A stretch of DNA of 64,000 bases from Athripsodes cinereus. Lineage: Eukaryota > Arthropoda > Insecta > Trichoptera > Leptoceridae. Shown here one piece after another: positions 45,843 through 56,896 of the stretch. The stretch covers positions 5,642,001-5,706,000 of the forward strand of contig OX388312.1 of the NCBI GenBank assembly GCA_947579605.1, given 5' to 3'. Positions within the stretch are counted from its first letter, which is position 1. Each line of letters starts with the position of its first letter. Both the position numbers and the translations under genes were made by a program. A model generated the notes under the pieces. That model saw nothing but the letters and a program-made list of their open reading frames with translations, had not been told where the DNA came from and did not search any database.

Positions 45843-46220
45843 TTACAATCCATTGGATTGGTCTGCAACGAGTTTGGTTTTTCTTCTCCATTCGTCTCTA
45901 TTCTCCGCCAGTCTTTTCAGCTCTACGTATGAGCCACAGTTCATATCACTCTTCAGTTGGTCCATATATGCGTCTCTTGGTCGGCCTCTGCCATTTGTCC
46001 CCTCGGTCTTACCCTCCGCGATGGCTATGAGTAGTCCTGGGTGCCTGATGTTGTGGCCAATCCAGTTAGCTCGTTGTTGGCTGATTCTCTTAAGGAGTTG
46101 CCTTTTTTCGCCTACCCTGGTTAATACTTCTTCGTTTTCGACGTTCTCCGACCAATGGATCTTAAGCACATTGAATAATAAACATTTATTTACAGATGAT
46201 GGTGATAAATAAAATATCAT
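45843..46220 (-). pseudogene. LINE ORF2 C-terminus
   Basis: A 125-codon minus-strand frame reads VLTRVGEKRQLLKRISQQRA, NWIGHNIRHPGLLIAIAEGK, RGRPRDAYMDQLK, CGSYVELKRLAENRDEWRRK and stops soon after. This is the full C-terminal block of a LINE family of which 620-845 is a more decayed piece. RT is absent. Confidence 0.85.
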
Positions 46221-46790
46221 ATATTTTTGGAAATATCTACGCGATAGATTATTTGTAAACCATGCTACGCGGTTTTAGGCTAATGGTATATTGCTTTATT
46301 ACTGCTCACTGCTAAATCATTGACAAGCCAAGAGCTTGTTGCCTTTTGGCTCCGTATTTATATCAAGGTTTTTGTTTTCCATAGATTCCTGACGAGCTAG
46401 CGGTCATTAATTAAAAGTGTTTATTTCTTAAAAGTTTTGCTAAAATCAATGAGAATTACTGTTAAAATGCGAGGTTTTAAACTTTGTCTTGCCAAATTTA
46501 CCGTTAGCGATTAGCGACGTGACGGTATTTAATGAGAACGGAGTCATTACTCAAAATATAAACAAAATGTCCTTTTACGAGGTGGTATCGATTGTAATAA
46601 TGGAAATAATATTATAACACAATGTAGTTTTTCCAAAAAATGGCGTTGAATTGAAAATTAATGATTTTTAAATTGTTCTAGGACAAACTTTTTCAATAGT
46701 TTTTCAATATTTTATTTATGGGCTGAAAAATTCATCTTTTTCTTATTATACATTTAATTATCGTCTTTAAGATAAAAATAATACAATAAA
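46221..46790. other. AT-rich sequence, nothing recognised
   Basis: No gene or element end was recognised. Confidence 0.4.
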
Positions 46791-46791
46791 T

Positions 46792-47046
46792 GCTCCCGTG
46801 GAGCACCCGGTAATGAATTGGTCTCCCACTCTTCTGCGTAAGTTTTCGAGTGTCCTGTAAAAGGCAGGTGTTCGAAAAAATTAAGACATTTTACATCTTA
46901 AATTCAGCGATGGGGTTTGCCACCCATCCTGAATGTCTTGATTTTATATTGGCACGGAGAGGACAGTTTGCATGTTTCTTACATGCAGCTGATCTACTGG
47001 CTACCCCACTTGTGGGATATGCCGTGATGGTATAGTAGTAGTAGTA
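46792..47046 (+). repeat. Repeat A, reference copy (~255 bp)
   Basis: The most complete copy. It starts with GCTCCCGTGGAGCACCCGG (a short self-complementary start), then CTCCCACTCTTCTGCG, GTTTTCGAGTGTCC (weakly like a pol III B box), TGTAAAAGGCAGGTGTTCG, TTCAGCGATGGGGTTTGCC, CCATCCTGAATGTCTTG, GGCACGGAGAGGACAG and ACCCCACTTGTGGGATATGCC, and ends in GATGG(TATAG)TAGTAGTAGTA. No coding capacity, fixed order of blocks, and copies that differ in 3' simple-repeat tail (TAG, GAATAAA, ACCAT) suggest a SINE-like retroposon. I do not recognise it as a named family. Confidence 0.85.
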
Positions 47047-47852
47047 TAATACAATATAAATTCTAGGAATTAAGAATTTTAATTTGTTACATAATGTGTT
47101 ATTTGGTACATTTAAACAGAATATTATTTGTGTACACCATTGAGCTAGAGGCACGAACCATAGTTTTACGGTCAATGATGCCTTCCATGAACTCTTTATG
47201 CAAAAAATGAATCAATCTCTGGAAAATTACTGTTTTATAAAATTGTTTATTCGTTTACACCATACACCATTTTTATGAGAATCACAGAATGTCCCAGAAA
47301 GGTAAATAAATTGTCATAGAATCGATCTCAATGGATTAGACTTATTTACACCCTGTTCTTCAAGATGGGAGTTATGGAGGGAATTAAGAAGAAGAAAAAT
47401 ATTGTTTAGGTACATATTTCTCGATTAAAATTAAAGCACACGTTTACGTATTATCATGGTAATGTGTTTTTCGTTGCAAAGCTTTTATTCGAATTTGAAA
47501 AATTAACATTCATTTTATGGTTAAGAGCTGATCGGGTTTCACCACATAATTTCACTGTTTTGCGCTTTCGTACCTAATTTCTGCGGTAATGGATAATTAT
47601 AAAGAGATTTTGTTTATGTATTAAACATTATATTATAATTAAAATTGAATAATTTACGTTTTTTTAATTATCGGTGATTTGATCATGCTTAATTACTACC
47701 TTTTACATAATAAATGCAGAACGTTGTCATTAATTAACAAAATAATAGTTATTAACATTGCATATTAATTAAAATTTTATTATTCTATGCTTTGTAATAA
47801 CTAATTAGATTGGTGTTTAATGCATTTTCATCGCATTTTATATTATTTGAAA
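47047..47852. other. AT-rich sequence, nothing recognised
   Basis: No gene or element end was recognised. Confidence 0.45.
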
Positions 47853-47880
47853 CTAGCTGGGAACCCGGCTTCGAGAAATT
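47853..47880 (-). repeat. Possible Helitron 3' end
   Basis: On the minus strand GAAGCCGGGTTCCCAGCTAGT resembles a Helitron terminus (short inverted word then CTAGT followed by T). Only about 25 bp, so weak. Confidence 0.3.
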
Positions 47881-48185
47881 GAAGAAATAATTCTATGGCT
47901 CCATCGTGCCTCACAGAGTTTGTCTCCTTGACTTGACCATTAGGAGACCTCTGTGCTCTTCGGAACTGGCTGTGAATAGACTTACTGAGCCCAATAGAGC
48001 CAGTAAATCTAACTTCTATGTGTGGGCTTTTGGTGTTGTTGGGCCAGTTAGGTACGTAGAATCGTCTACCAGTGCCATTGAGAGACAATCAAGACTGTCA
48101 CCAGCTTCACAGGCAAATTGAAAACTGCATTCTTCACCGGCGCCCTTGAGACGGTCTAGGGACTGTTAAACGGCTTCAAAACAAA
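47881..48185 (+). pseudogene. LINE ORF2 C-terminus, frameshifted
   Basis: Plus-strand copy of the LINE end at 30140-30344: SSELAVNRLTEPNRASKSNF and AFGVVGPV are readable, then the frame breaks within the WN-LP motif. The 3' UTR (GGCGCCCTTGAGACGGTC, GGGACTGTTAAACGGC) is preserved. Confidence 0.75.
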
Positions 48186-48648
48186 ATTATCCAGAACCGT
48201 TATCATCATCTTGGATATAAATCTATAAATATTATTATTTATTTATTATTGGATCACTTATATTGCGCTGTTTTTGTAATTAAATCACTTCAAGAGCGTA
48301 TTTACAACATTATTTGTCACTTTAATTTATTTTTATTAATTTTAAAATACAAATCATGTAAACTATTTTTATTGTCACAAATTTCAGGTAGGTATTAGAT
48401 TTAATTTTATTAAAATTTGTCACTCAATTTTAAGAAACAAACACAAAAAACAAAACTATCAAACAAAAAAACACTCTATTTTGATCGGAAAATAAAAATA
48501 AAATAAAAACTTAATTGATAAACCACTATATTTAATTAAAAAATTGGAGAAGTTATGGGTTCAGTCAGCTACAAGAGGGCCATCTACCCAAAAAAAATAC
48601 TTATTGATCATTAAATCACAAAAAAAAACTGTTAGATTGAGAAACTAT
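48186..48648. other. AT-rich sequence, nothing recognised
   Basis: No gene or element end was recognised. Confidence 0.4.
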
Positions 48649-48649
48649 T

Positions 48650-48832
48650 ATTTTTACTATACCATGACAGCATAACATCCCGAAAATGGGACGCATGCTG
48701 GGAAAATGGACCAGCTGCATGTAATAGTGAACCTACAAGCTCTGCTCTCAGTTTGCCAATTCAACATTGGCCATGTTGAATTGGCAAACCTCATCGCTGA
48801 ATTTGAGATGTAAAATGTCTACATTTTTGTCT
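48650..48832 (-). repeat. Repeat A copy with internal palindrome
   Basis: ATACCATGACAGCATAACATCC, GGACCAGCTGCATG, CTGCTCTCAGTTTGCCAAT and GGCAAACCTCATCGCTGAATT follow family order. At 48751-48789 a perfect palindrome (17-bp arms GTTTGCCAATTCAACAT, 5-base loop) replaces the normal junction. Confidence 0.75.
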
Positions 48833-49427
48833 TGATTGTATAATATGTAAAAAGGATAGACAAATTAATGATAATACATAATATGAATATATTTGAAGCA
48901 AAAACTTTCGGTTACGAATATAATATTACTATGTTTTAAACGTGTACCAAAATGCTTATGAATATGGGATAACACAATGATGATGGAAATAGATAAATAT
49001 TTTACCTTATATAAATGTACATACAAGGACCACACGTGTTGTTTCAAACACATCCCCACACTTACGCAAATTGTATGAACATTGCGATTATCATTAGTTA
49101 CCCCCATAACCTTCTAAAAGTATCTTCTGTAATATCTATGTACCTACCTAAGTTACCACTTACCCTTGTTTCTCAGAAACAACAGATTGCAGACAGTTAA
49201 GTAGTGGGAATATAGAAATAGGTATGTAGTGGTAGTATTGAATGTATGTATGTAGATATGTATTCTGTATTCCCTAAGGTACGACGTAGGTATTCACTCA
49301 AGCCTATCCCTTTATGTGTGTACTGGTACTAAGATATCAGAGACAGACTATGAAGCAGAAATGAAATGAATCGTAGTCTAGCCCGATACCGGATATTTGA
49401 CCAAACACATAACTATAGTATGTTTAT
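48833..49427. other. AT-rich sequence, nothing recognised
   Basis: No gene or element end was recognised. Confidence 0.4.
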
Positions 49428-49955
49428 TTAGGAAGTTTTTTTGCGAGGGATGGAAGATGTGACAAGGATATCGTAAGAAGAAAAGTAGCCGGTGCTAGGA
49501 TTAACGGTGCACTTCGACCCATTGTCAACAGTGACAATGTGTTGAACATGGCAAAATTGCTAGTGCACAATTCCATCCTGGTACCGACACTTATGTATGC
49601 AAGCGAAACGTGGACATGGTTGAAGAAGGATGAAAGTGGAATAAATGCTGCGGAGATAAGATCGCTGAGGAGGATGGTTGGTAAAACGTTGCGTGATAGA
49701 GTGAGGAATGAGGATATTAGAAGAATGAGTGGATGCAAGAGGAGTGTTGTGGATAGAATGCGTGTAAATAAATTGAGATGGTTTGGTCATGTGGAACGAA
49801 TGAAAGAGGAAAGAATGACAAAGAGGATATACTTGGCTAAAAGGAGGGGTGTGAGGAAGCGCGGGCGTCCGAGAACTACATGGCTTGAACATGTAGATCA
49901 AATTCTCAAGGACGGCCGTGTTCTGAGTAAAAGAAACCGTCTTTCGATTAACTAG
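49428..49955 (+). pseudogene. LINE RT C-terminal region, best-preserved copy
   Basis: An open frame starting well before the ATG at 49539 reads FARDGRCDKDIVRRKVAGA, PTLMYASETWTWLKKDES, AEIRSLRRMVGKTLRDRV, SGCKRSVVDRMRVNKLRWF and GRPRTTWLEHVDQILKDG. This covers the end of the RT (thumb) and the C-terminal tail of an insect non-LTR retrotransposon. Compared with 43975-44416 it starts about 130 codons earlier but lacks the 3' UTR and GATA tail. No endonuclease or RT catalytic motif is present, so it is a dead fragment although its frame is open. Confidence 0.85.
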
Positions 49956-50399
49956 GTTACTATTGATTTAATGAGATTCTAAAAAAACAGGTAATAAGCA
50001 CTCGGTCAGTTAGAAAAACCCAAGTCGGATTCCGAATATTTGTTTGAACTCCATTTCACGTCTACTTTATATAGAATCTCCTTCTCAATTTGCTCGGTAC
50101 TCTATGTACACGACGTGCTGCAATGAAAGGATTGTTCACTATCTTTGTCTAGATCTAGGCAATTGTTATATTATTTACGTATGAGTATAAATAGCGTATA
50201 CGTTACAAAATATTATAATTGTTTTTCTTCGTTTGAACAAGAAAATGATTTTCATCCCTCTGATTTTGTTTGCGCATATCTTATAATGTTTATATAGGTA
50301 CGTATTGTTGGTAATACTTTCGTTTCTGTTTTGCAATGAAAGTTAATAATTAAATTGGTGTACATAATAATATAATGATTTGTTTTATAAACTGAGATA

Positions 50400-50690
50400 A
50401 CCCCTACGAGATTAAGAGTTACTGAAAACGTCGCAAGGTTAAAATGGTCAAGCGAAGGGCATATTGCTGGACTTAAATATCAAAGATGGACAAAACAGAA
50501 GTGGAGTAGAGACCACGTGAAGACAAAAGAAATAGAGGAAGACCTCCTACACGACAGTCTGATGACATAAAAAGAATAGTTTTTGACTGATTGCAATAAG
50601 TCCAAGATAAAGATGTCCGAAGACATGGAGAAAGTTTATTTTCTGCAGTAGACACAAGTTGCTGTAGGTATAAGTTTATAAATAAACATA
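50400..50690 (+). pseudogene. Degenerate LINE C-terminus
   Basis: Reads VTENVARLKWSSEGHIAGLK, then TKQKWSRDH and, after frame breaks, equivalents of GRP-x-x-SDD and the final LGEAY-type end. It follows the LKW-x-x-AGH-IAR pattern of another insect LINE family; heavily decayed. Confidence 0.55.
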
Positions 50691-52539
50691 AAGAAATTGA
50701 AAATCGTGTAAATGTTGTTCACATGATCAATATCGATAATGAAACTCGAGGTTTTCTTTTTTTTAATTTAGTCTTCCTTAAAAAGACTTCAATAGGTAAG
50801 AACAAAGTCAATAAACCATTTAATAAGAAAACCATGTTGATATAAGATACGGTACATTCTTCACTTAAAAGTTTTCCACTAAAAATATCGGAAATGTCCT
50901 ATTTATTTCCAAAAGTTTGGATCGTAATGCCTTCTTTTATTTATGGTGTTGGTTTCTGCGTTGTATTAAGATCTACAGATGGATAAATCTACTCTTATAG
51001 AATGTTTACATGGGGCAAACATCGCCAGAAGTCCAAAATATCGTCAGCTGTTTGAAACGTATAGACAGATTTTCAATAAATTTGAAACGATTAAAACTAG
51101 TTGAACACCTTTCAACTTTTGTTTACTCATCTATGTTTGTCTATGTGCCGCATTTTATGATCGAATCTTTGTCGTTGGTCAGTTTCTTTATATTGTGTAC
51201 TCGTTTAACTTTTTTGTTAAGCTTTTACAAAATTGCTGCTACTCAATTAATTGACGCGATTTTTGACCAAAGACACATACTCAACGATGTCTATTTCGAC
51301 GTCCGCCATTTTTAAAACTACATCAAAATTAAAGCGCACTTGACAGTTAAATCTATTTCAGTGGACAGTTTAAAGACATTTCATGTTTATGGATGTGTGA
51401 TGGCGTTTGTTTTTTATGCAATCGAAATCGTTCGGCCTTTATGTTGTTTCGTGTGAACACCACATTAAGGAACATACAAGGTGAGAGAAAACAACACTAT
51501 TTTAAAATGGTTACGTTTGATTTCAACCAAAACTTGATATCGTACATTATTTTTTCAAACATGTCTTAAAGAGAATCTATGTTGACATAAATTGAAAAGC
51601 AAATCTTTCAAATTCATTTTCAAAATTTCAACAAAAAACAAGTATCGAACAATCTGGTATTTTGTGAAGATGTTTGATCATCAGTGTATAGAGGTGATTA
51701 TTTGAGATCAAAATTGTGGTGGTTACTAATTCGTTCTTCCAGTGTATTATTTAAAGATAACTGATTAATTTGAAGACCTAGATCTATTACAATATCAGGT
51801 TTAAAAAATATGTTTTCAATATAGTTTCGATCTTTGATCATCGGACAGTAACCATTTTCAGCAATGAGGTTTGATTTCAGCAGACAATAATTTTATTGGA
51901 ATCGTTTGGTATGAAACGAATCTATCCATCTTCTCTGCCAATAGACTGTGTCATGCGGAATGAATTTGAATCCTTATAATACGTTCAAAAACCATGATTG
52001 GATTGATAGTCCATACATTGGTTGATACTCCAAAAGTTTAACTACTTTTTGATGGGTAAAATAAAGTAAAGATAACATATTTAATTGTTGTTTGATAAAT
52101 TTAATGCCCCAATATTGAACTATGTTGTAACTTATTTGTACATAAATGTACGTACTTATATTATGTACTATTATTATTAGCTCTGGCGTAAATGTTAAAC
52201 TTCGTTCGATGTTTTCATAAACTTTTTTCGATGCATAAAAGTGACAAAGAAACCAATACCCTTTATTCGATCTTGCATCTTTGTGAATTATCTTGAAAAG
52301 TTAAATAACATTTGAATACTACAATTTTTTTAACTTACTTTTTTTAAAGAAATGGACTTAAGCTAGTAGGTGCAAAGTACCTAATTATGTTTGGTTCTAT
52401 GAATTTTCTCAAAGGAATCCATCAAGTATACCTAGTCTACTTACTTTTTTTATTTAGAAAATCAGCTAAATTCGGCTGATTTGTACCATCAAAACAACTT
52501 GCATAGAATATAATTTTATTTTATTTTTAAAAATGTACA
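50691..52539. other. AT-rich sequence, nothing recognised
   Basis: A 101-codon frame at 51010-51315 has no recognisable domain and is probably chance. Confidence 0.45.
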
Positions 52540-52645
52540 TCTCGTTTTTTTTACAAGCCCAAATACAACCTTATTCACATTTCACAGTAAGCTAAAACAT
52601 TGTGTCGTGAAAACGGAGTTTGTAGTGCAATGACATGTTGAAATA
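52540..52645 (-). repeat. tRNA-derived SINE, 3' part
   Basis: ACAAGCCCAAATACAACCTT, CATTTCACAGTAAGCTAAAA and GTCGTGAAAACGGAGTTTG match the body of 13600-13788; the tRNA-like head is missing. Confidence 0.65.
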
Positions 52646-52744
52646 ACTTTATTTCTCGGATATTTAAATAGGAGTCCAAGGACTCCTATTTATCCGTTTA
52701 GGTGACAATTTATTAATATTTGAACTCTCTCTAGTCTAATACCA

Positions 52745-53407
52745 CTATGCCAGTGTTGGCATCTCCGATCCTACCACGTCAGTGGGCGGACCAGGCCAAC
52801 GTAGAAGATCCCATCTTGAGATCCACACATCCACGAATGCCTTAAAGCGTGAAGCGTTTGTGGCATTTGAAAACACTTCCCCAAACCAGATGGGTCGAGG
52901 AGTGTCAACAGTCTTACCCAGAATCATTTCCTCTCTTGCATCCATCATCAAAGGACATTCCCAAAGGATATGTTCCGCATATTGAGCTCCTGTCCCAGTC
53001 AGATTATCAGTCAATGGTAACTCAAAAAGTTTACCTCTTAATTGGCCATGTCCAGTGATAAGCTGTACAGAGAAATGATCAAGGGACAAGAAGCTCATTC
53101 TCAGTCTTTCACGGACATCTGGAAAGAACTTGTAGACAAGTCTACCCGTTCCTCCAGTGGTCCATCCGTCTTGCCAAACACTCATTGTCCTCTCACGAAC
53201 CTTGCCGATTGCCCTAGATATATCCCTTATCCCGGCTCCTGCTTCAACAGGTATACCAAGATGTTCCACACGTCTTCCAGCCCTGACATTCCGTCGTGCT
53301 ACACAATCTAAAATTTCAAGATCTGCCGGTAAGACACCAGCAATAACTGGAAGGCCATCACTTGCAGCCAGTGCAATTACATAAAAAAAACATACGTTTT
53401 TCTCCAC
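52745..53407 (-). pseudogene. R1-clade LINE ORF2 C-terminal part
   Basis: A 220-codon minus-strand frame. ASDGLPVIAGVLPADLEI is the end of the RT region, followed by VWQDGWTTGGTGRLVYKFFP, the DHFSVQLITGHGQLRGKL block and HILWECPLMMDAREEM, as in R1/TRAS-type ORF2. The cysteines expected just before the HILWECP motif are missing (GTGAQYAEH), so the CCHC knuckle is broken. The catalytic RT domain is absent. The first residues (MEKNVCFFYVI) do not belong to the family and mark the 5' truncation point. R1-clade elements often insert at fixed targets; no target is recognised here. Confidence 0.85.
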
Positions 53408-53412
53408 AATAT

Positions 53413-53524
53413 GTTTTTTATTGAAGGATCCGTCTTTTGCCTTATAAGGACATTGTCAATCATTGTCAACCTTATTAACAATGTCCTTATAAGACGAAAG
53501 ACCTCTCTCAATAAAAAGTATCTA
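53413..53524. mobile_element. Imperfect hairpin element
   Basis: GTCTTTTGCCTTATAAGGACATTGT (left) pairs with ACAATGTCCTTATAAGACGAAAGAC (right), loop of about 25 bases. It shares these arms and the downstream block ACCTAAACACCG-CACAGTGAAT (53572) with the perfect palindrome at 61254 and its flank, so both belong to one family. It abuts the truncated start of the R1 fragment. Confidence 0.65.
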
Positions 53525-53994
53525 TACCTATGGTAAAAAAACATTAATTTTTTTTATAGAATTCTTCTACCTAAACACCGTCACAGTGAATATTCATACA
53601 TATTTTTTAGCAAAATATTAAGTTAATTTATATACGAGTAATAACATACTTTACTAAACTTCAATATTTTTAGTTTAACATCTTTTCTTTTAGGCATAGA
53701 ATATAAGTGACATAAAATGGATAACATACAGTCATCGTCGAAGTTCTACAAATGATATCATTGGTGTAATCACTGCAGGCTTAGTCTTGGCGAACAAACT
53801 TTATTGCTGGAATTAGACATACTGATAATAAATCTCTTACAAGAGTTTAATGAAATGAAGATTTTGTAACAAACTCTAACCTTTGAACTACTGAGGTTGA
53901 AAGTAACTTGTGGTTCTCTAATATATTTTGCGTGTAAGAATAATTCTATTACTTTAAGAACCATCATAGCATATTATCTCGCATAAAATAAACA
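53525..53994. other. AT-rich sequence, nothing recognised
   Basis: No gene or element end was recognised apart from the short block at 53557-53590 shared with 61560-61595. Confidence 0.4.
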
Positions 53995-54110
53995 TGCATA
54001 TTGTCCTCTCTATGGCAATAAAAAAATATATTCGTTATAGGTAGCTTGCCGCATAGCTAAATTGTATTTTTTTTTTCTTCTTAAGGGACACAAACAGTTT
54101 AACTTAACAA
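53995..54110 (-). repeat. Repeat A fragment (diverged)
   Basis: AACATGCATATTGTCCTCTC, TATGGCAATAAAA and GCTTGCCGCATAGCTAAATTG follow family order. Confidence 0.5.
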
Positions 54111-54584
54111 ATATTAACAGTCACATTTCTGCAAAAAACAAACCAATCAAGGTCCCGCAAATTACCGAAGCGTATGACGAACACGTTGCAAGTAAACAGT
54201 TATAACACACACTTACCCTACCTACATACATATATCAAATGCAAAAAACAAGACAAACCACGTGAAAATGAATAGCTAAAAATTACGCTACAATAGAATT
54301 ATAAGAATATATAATAAAAAATTAAAACAATTAAGATTGAAATAGTTCAAACTATGAATTGCTCGAATTTTATTTTCATTTTTATTTTATTTATTCTATT
54401 TGGATCAAACAGTTGTGACAATAAAATATAAACAATCATTTACAACAATGAGAAAACCAATTAATATCCCTTTCTTACCGACTAATAAACGTAAATTTAA
54501 AGAATGAGAAATGCTAAAACACATATAAAAATGTTAAAAATATAAAAAAAGTATAAATAATAATTGTCTTGGATGTGAGGTTTT

Positions 54585-54645
54585 ATAAACATCTGCTATT
54601 TGCAGGACACTCAAAATTAAACTAAGAGAAAAGAGTGGAGGACCT
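54585..54645 (-). repeat. Repeat A, 5' end fragment
   Basis: CATCTGCTATTTGCAGGACAC, AAAAGAGTGGAGGACC correspond to the first 60 bp of the family in reverse. Confidence 0.55.
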
Positions 54646-54659
54646 AATAAAAATGAACA

Positions 54660-54830
54660 CATTAACAAAAATAAGCTTTAAAATTAAAACCCAATGCGAG
54701 TACATTTCGTGTTTCCTCATAGCAATATTTTTTTTTTGTCACAAATATGGAGTAAGTTGTCACGTTGGGTTTCGAATCCATGTTCTTTCGATTAAATATG
54801 CGCTTCTAAGCATCAAACTACTGACCAGCT
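54660..54830 (-). repeat. Diverged tRNA-derived SINE
   Basis: On the minus strand CATGGATTCGAAACCCAACG contains a B-box-like TTCGAAACC; the preceding GTCAGTAGTTTGATGCTTAG could be the head. An AAACCCAATG word lies at the tail side. Moderately similar in layout to 60480-60615. Confidence 0.45.
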
Positions 54831-55554
54831 TTTTACGTTGGCAGATATTTTTCCTTCTGCTAAACTTTGTTTTTTTTCCTTTCTTCAATAAATTAAAAGA
54901 AAAGGTAGTTTTGGATAAAATAATAAAAAAAACTTTCATATTGTTAAAAGTATATAGGTACTAAGCATCAAGTTTTTAAAAGTACTAAACTTTATTTGAC
55001 ATTGATAGTCTTTGAAAAGTTTTGCCGATTATTAAAAGAAACATAACCTTTAAACAATATTCAAAGTTTCTTTTGTTTACGTTAAAATGTAAATCGGGTT
55101 TTCATAATGGAAAATTGAAATTGTAATTTATTCCACATGTGTTAAAGACATTTCACAGATTGATATGTAATTATGAAAGTATAAAATTATTATTCCTGTT
55201 TGAATAACATGCGATAAGTTAGAATCTAAATAAACAAATGTTATTATAACTTGTACAATACAACGCTTTAGCGTATTGCTTTCACGACCGTATTTCATCA
55301 GTCATGATTTCAAAAACTTCCATTTTCTTTATCAGTCCAGCTTTTAGTGTTTTATTTTAACTAAATTAGGATAAATTTCCACCAACTATTGTCGGTTGAA
55401 AACATTAACCAAATGTCATTAGTCTCTTAAATACAAGCATTCAGTTAATTTCTGGTAAGTAAAAGGTTTCCCATTATTTTCTGCAAACTTTCAAATATTC
55501 CGTTAAATGTAGGAAATCGTTCAATATAACATTTAAGATGTTTTAACATCTTCA
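54831..55554. other. AT-rich sequence, nothing recognised
   Basis: No gene or element end was recognised. Confidence 0.4.
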
Positions 55555-55615
55555 AATAAACGTAGAGATTTGCCACCCATCCAATTTTTTAATATCTCGG
55601 AAAGGAGCTTATTAT
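55555..55615 (+). repeat. Repeat A fragment
   Basis: GTAGAGATTTGCCACCCATCC then ATATCTCGGAAAGGAG, the middle of the family. Confidence 0.5.
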
Positions 55616-56595
55616 CCGTCATTTAAAGAAAACATTTTAATATAAAACGAATAAAACTTCACTAAGATGAGCGTAGAAAGGCGATTGATTGATTGAATGT
55701 TTAAAGATAGATATTCTCAATAATTATTAGATCTTCCCAATATTATGTGGATAATATTTCTCCATTAGGTTCAAATGTATCAATATAATTTTATCGCTAT
55801 GTGTTTTACATCTTAATGAGATCTCCTGCACGCTAATAAAGATTTAGAACAATGTATAGATAGAAGTATAATATCTCTGAAGGGATCCTTTAAATATTCG
55901 CAAGGGGACAATAAGAACAACTGTATTGACAGAATTGTGAAATATCGTATCGAATGATCATTCCTATAGTGAAACTTACATACCTACGTATTAAAGTTCG
56001 TACATAAGTGTACATATTCTTTGAATCTTACCCTTCAACGTTTTTTTCGAAAACAAATACATATATATTTAATAAATTCAGAAACAATCAAATCATATCC
56101 TCGCAAAACATTTCTAAAGCTCTAATAATTTTTAAAATGAAACACGATATCTAAGTAGTTATTCCACTATTGACTTTATTAATTTTGCGAGCTGGCTTTC
56201 AAGAGCTTCCGCTCTCATATTCAGGCAAAAGTAAAGGGAAGCTGCATTACAAGTTAGGTATGTGGCAAATAGAAAACAAAAGGTTAAAATAAAAATATAA
56301 AGAGATGAGTTATTACCATGTATCATCAACCATATTATTATAATTTTGATTCGCTGTGAACGGTCTTATAATAATTATGTAGGTTAAAATTTACCTAAAA
56401 ACAAGTTGTATATTTATATGATAATTTTGTACAATAATCATATAACTTATAACTTGTGTCGTATTAAAAACAATATTATCTCTTTATCCAAGTCATTTTG
56501 TTGACAAAAACAGATAGCTGCGATATATTATATAGGAAATAGGATAGTACTGGCTATGTCGTTTTTTGAGAATGTCCAAGTTATGTACCTACTTC
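55616..56595. other. AT-rich sequence, nothing recognised
   Basis: No gene or element end was recognised. Confidence 0.45.
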
Positions 56596-56599
56596 ATAA

Positions 56600-56896
56600 T
56601 TTTTAGAAATCTTGTGAATAAATGCGTGTAAATAAATTGTGATAGTTTGGACATGTGGATCGAATGGATGATGAAAAGGGAGTATTTATCTAAAAGAGGG
56701 GGTGTAAGAAAACACGTTCACCCGAGAATTACGTAGATAAAATTAAGAGTAAAAGAAATCGATGTGAATGCATATGAAATAGGACGAAGGTGGAGAAAGC
56801 GCGAGAAGCATATAAAGATAAAAATGACGTTCCGTTCTCTCTGCCTTCTCCACCTGGAACGCGACGTGAGGGTACAGATAGATAGATAGATAGAAA
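56600..56896 (+). pseudogene. Degenerate LINE 3' end with GATA tail
   Basis: Decayed copy of 43975-44416: GCGTGTAAATAAATTGTGAT, AGTTTGGACATGTGGATCGAATG, GGGGTGTAAGAAAACACG, then GACGTTCCGTTCTCTCTGCC, GCGACGTGAGGGTACA and (GATA)n. Deletions shorten the coding part. Confidence 0.8.

Noticed and set aside
45823..46212. 129-codon plus-strand open frame
   Set aside because: Antisense shadow of the LINE C-terminus at 45843-46220.
49428..49955. A host protein-coding gene
   Set aside because: The long open frame matches the C-terminal part of LINE polyproteins and three further decayed copies occur in the window.
51010..51315. 101-codon open frame with hydrophobic stretch
   Set aside because: Composition is what T-rich sequence gives by chance, no domain or flanking signals are present; kept only as a note.
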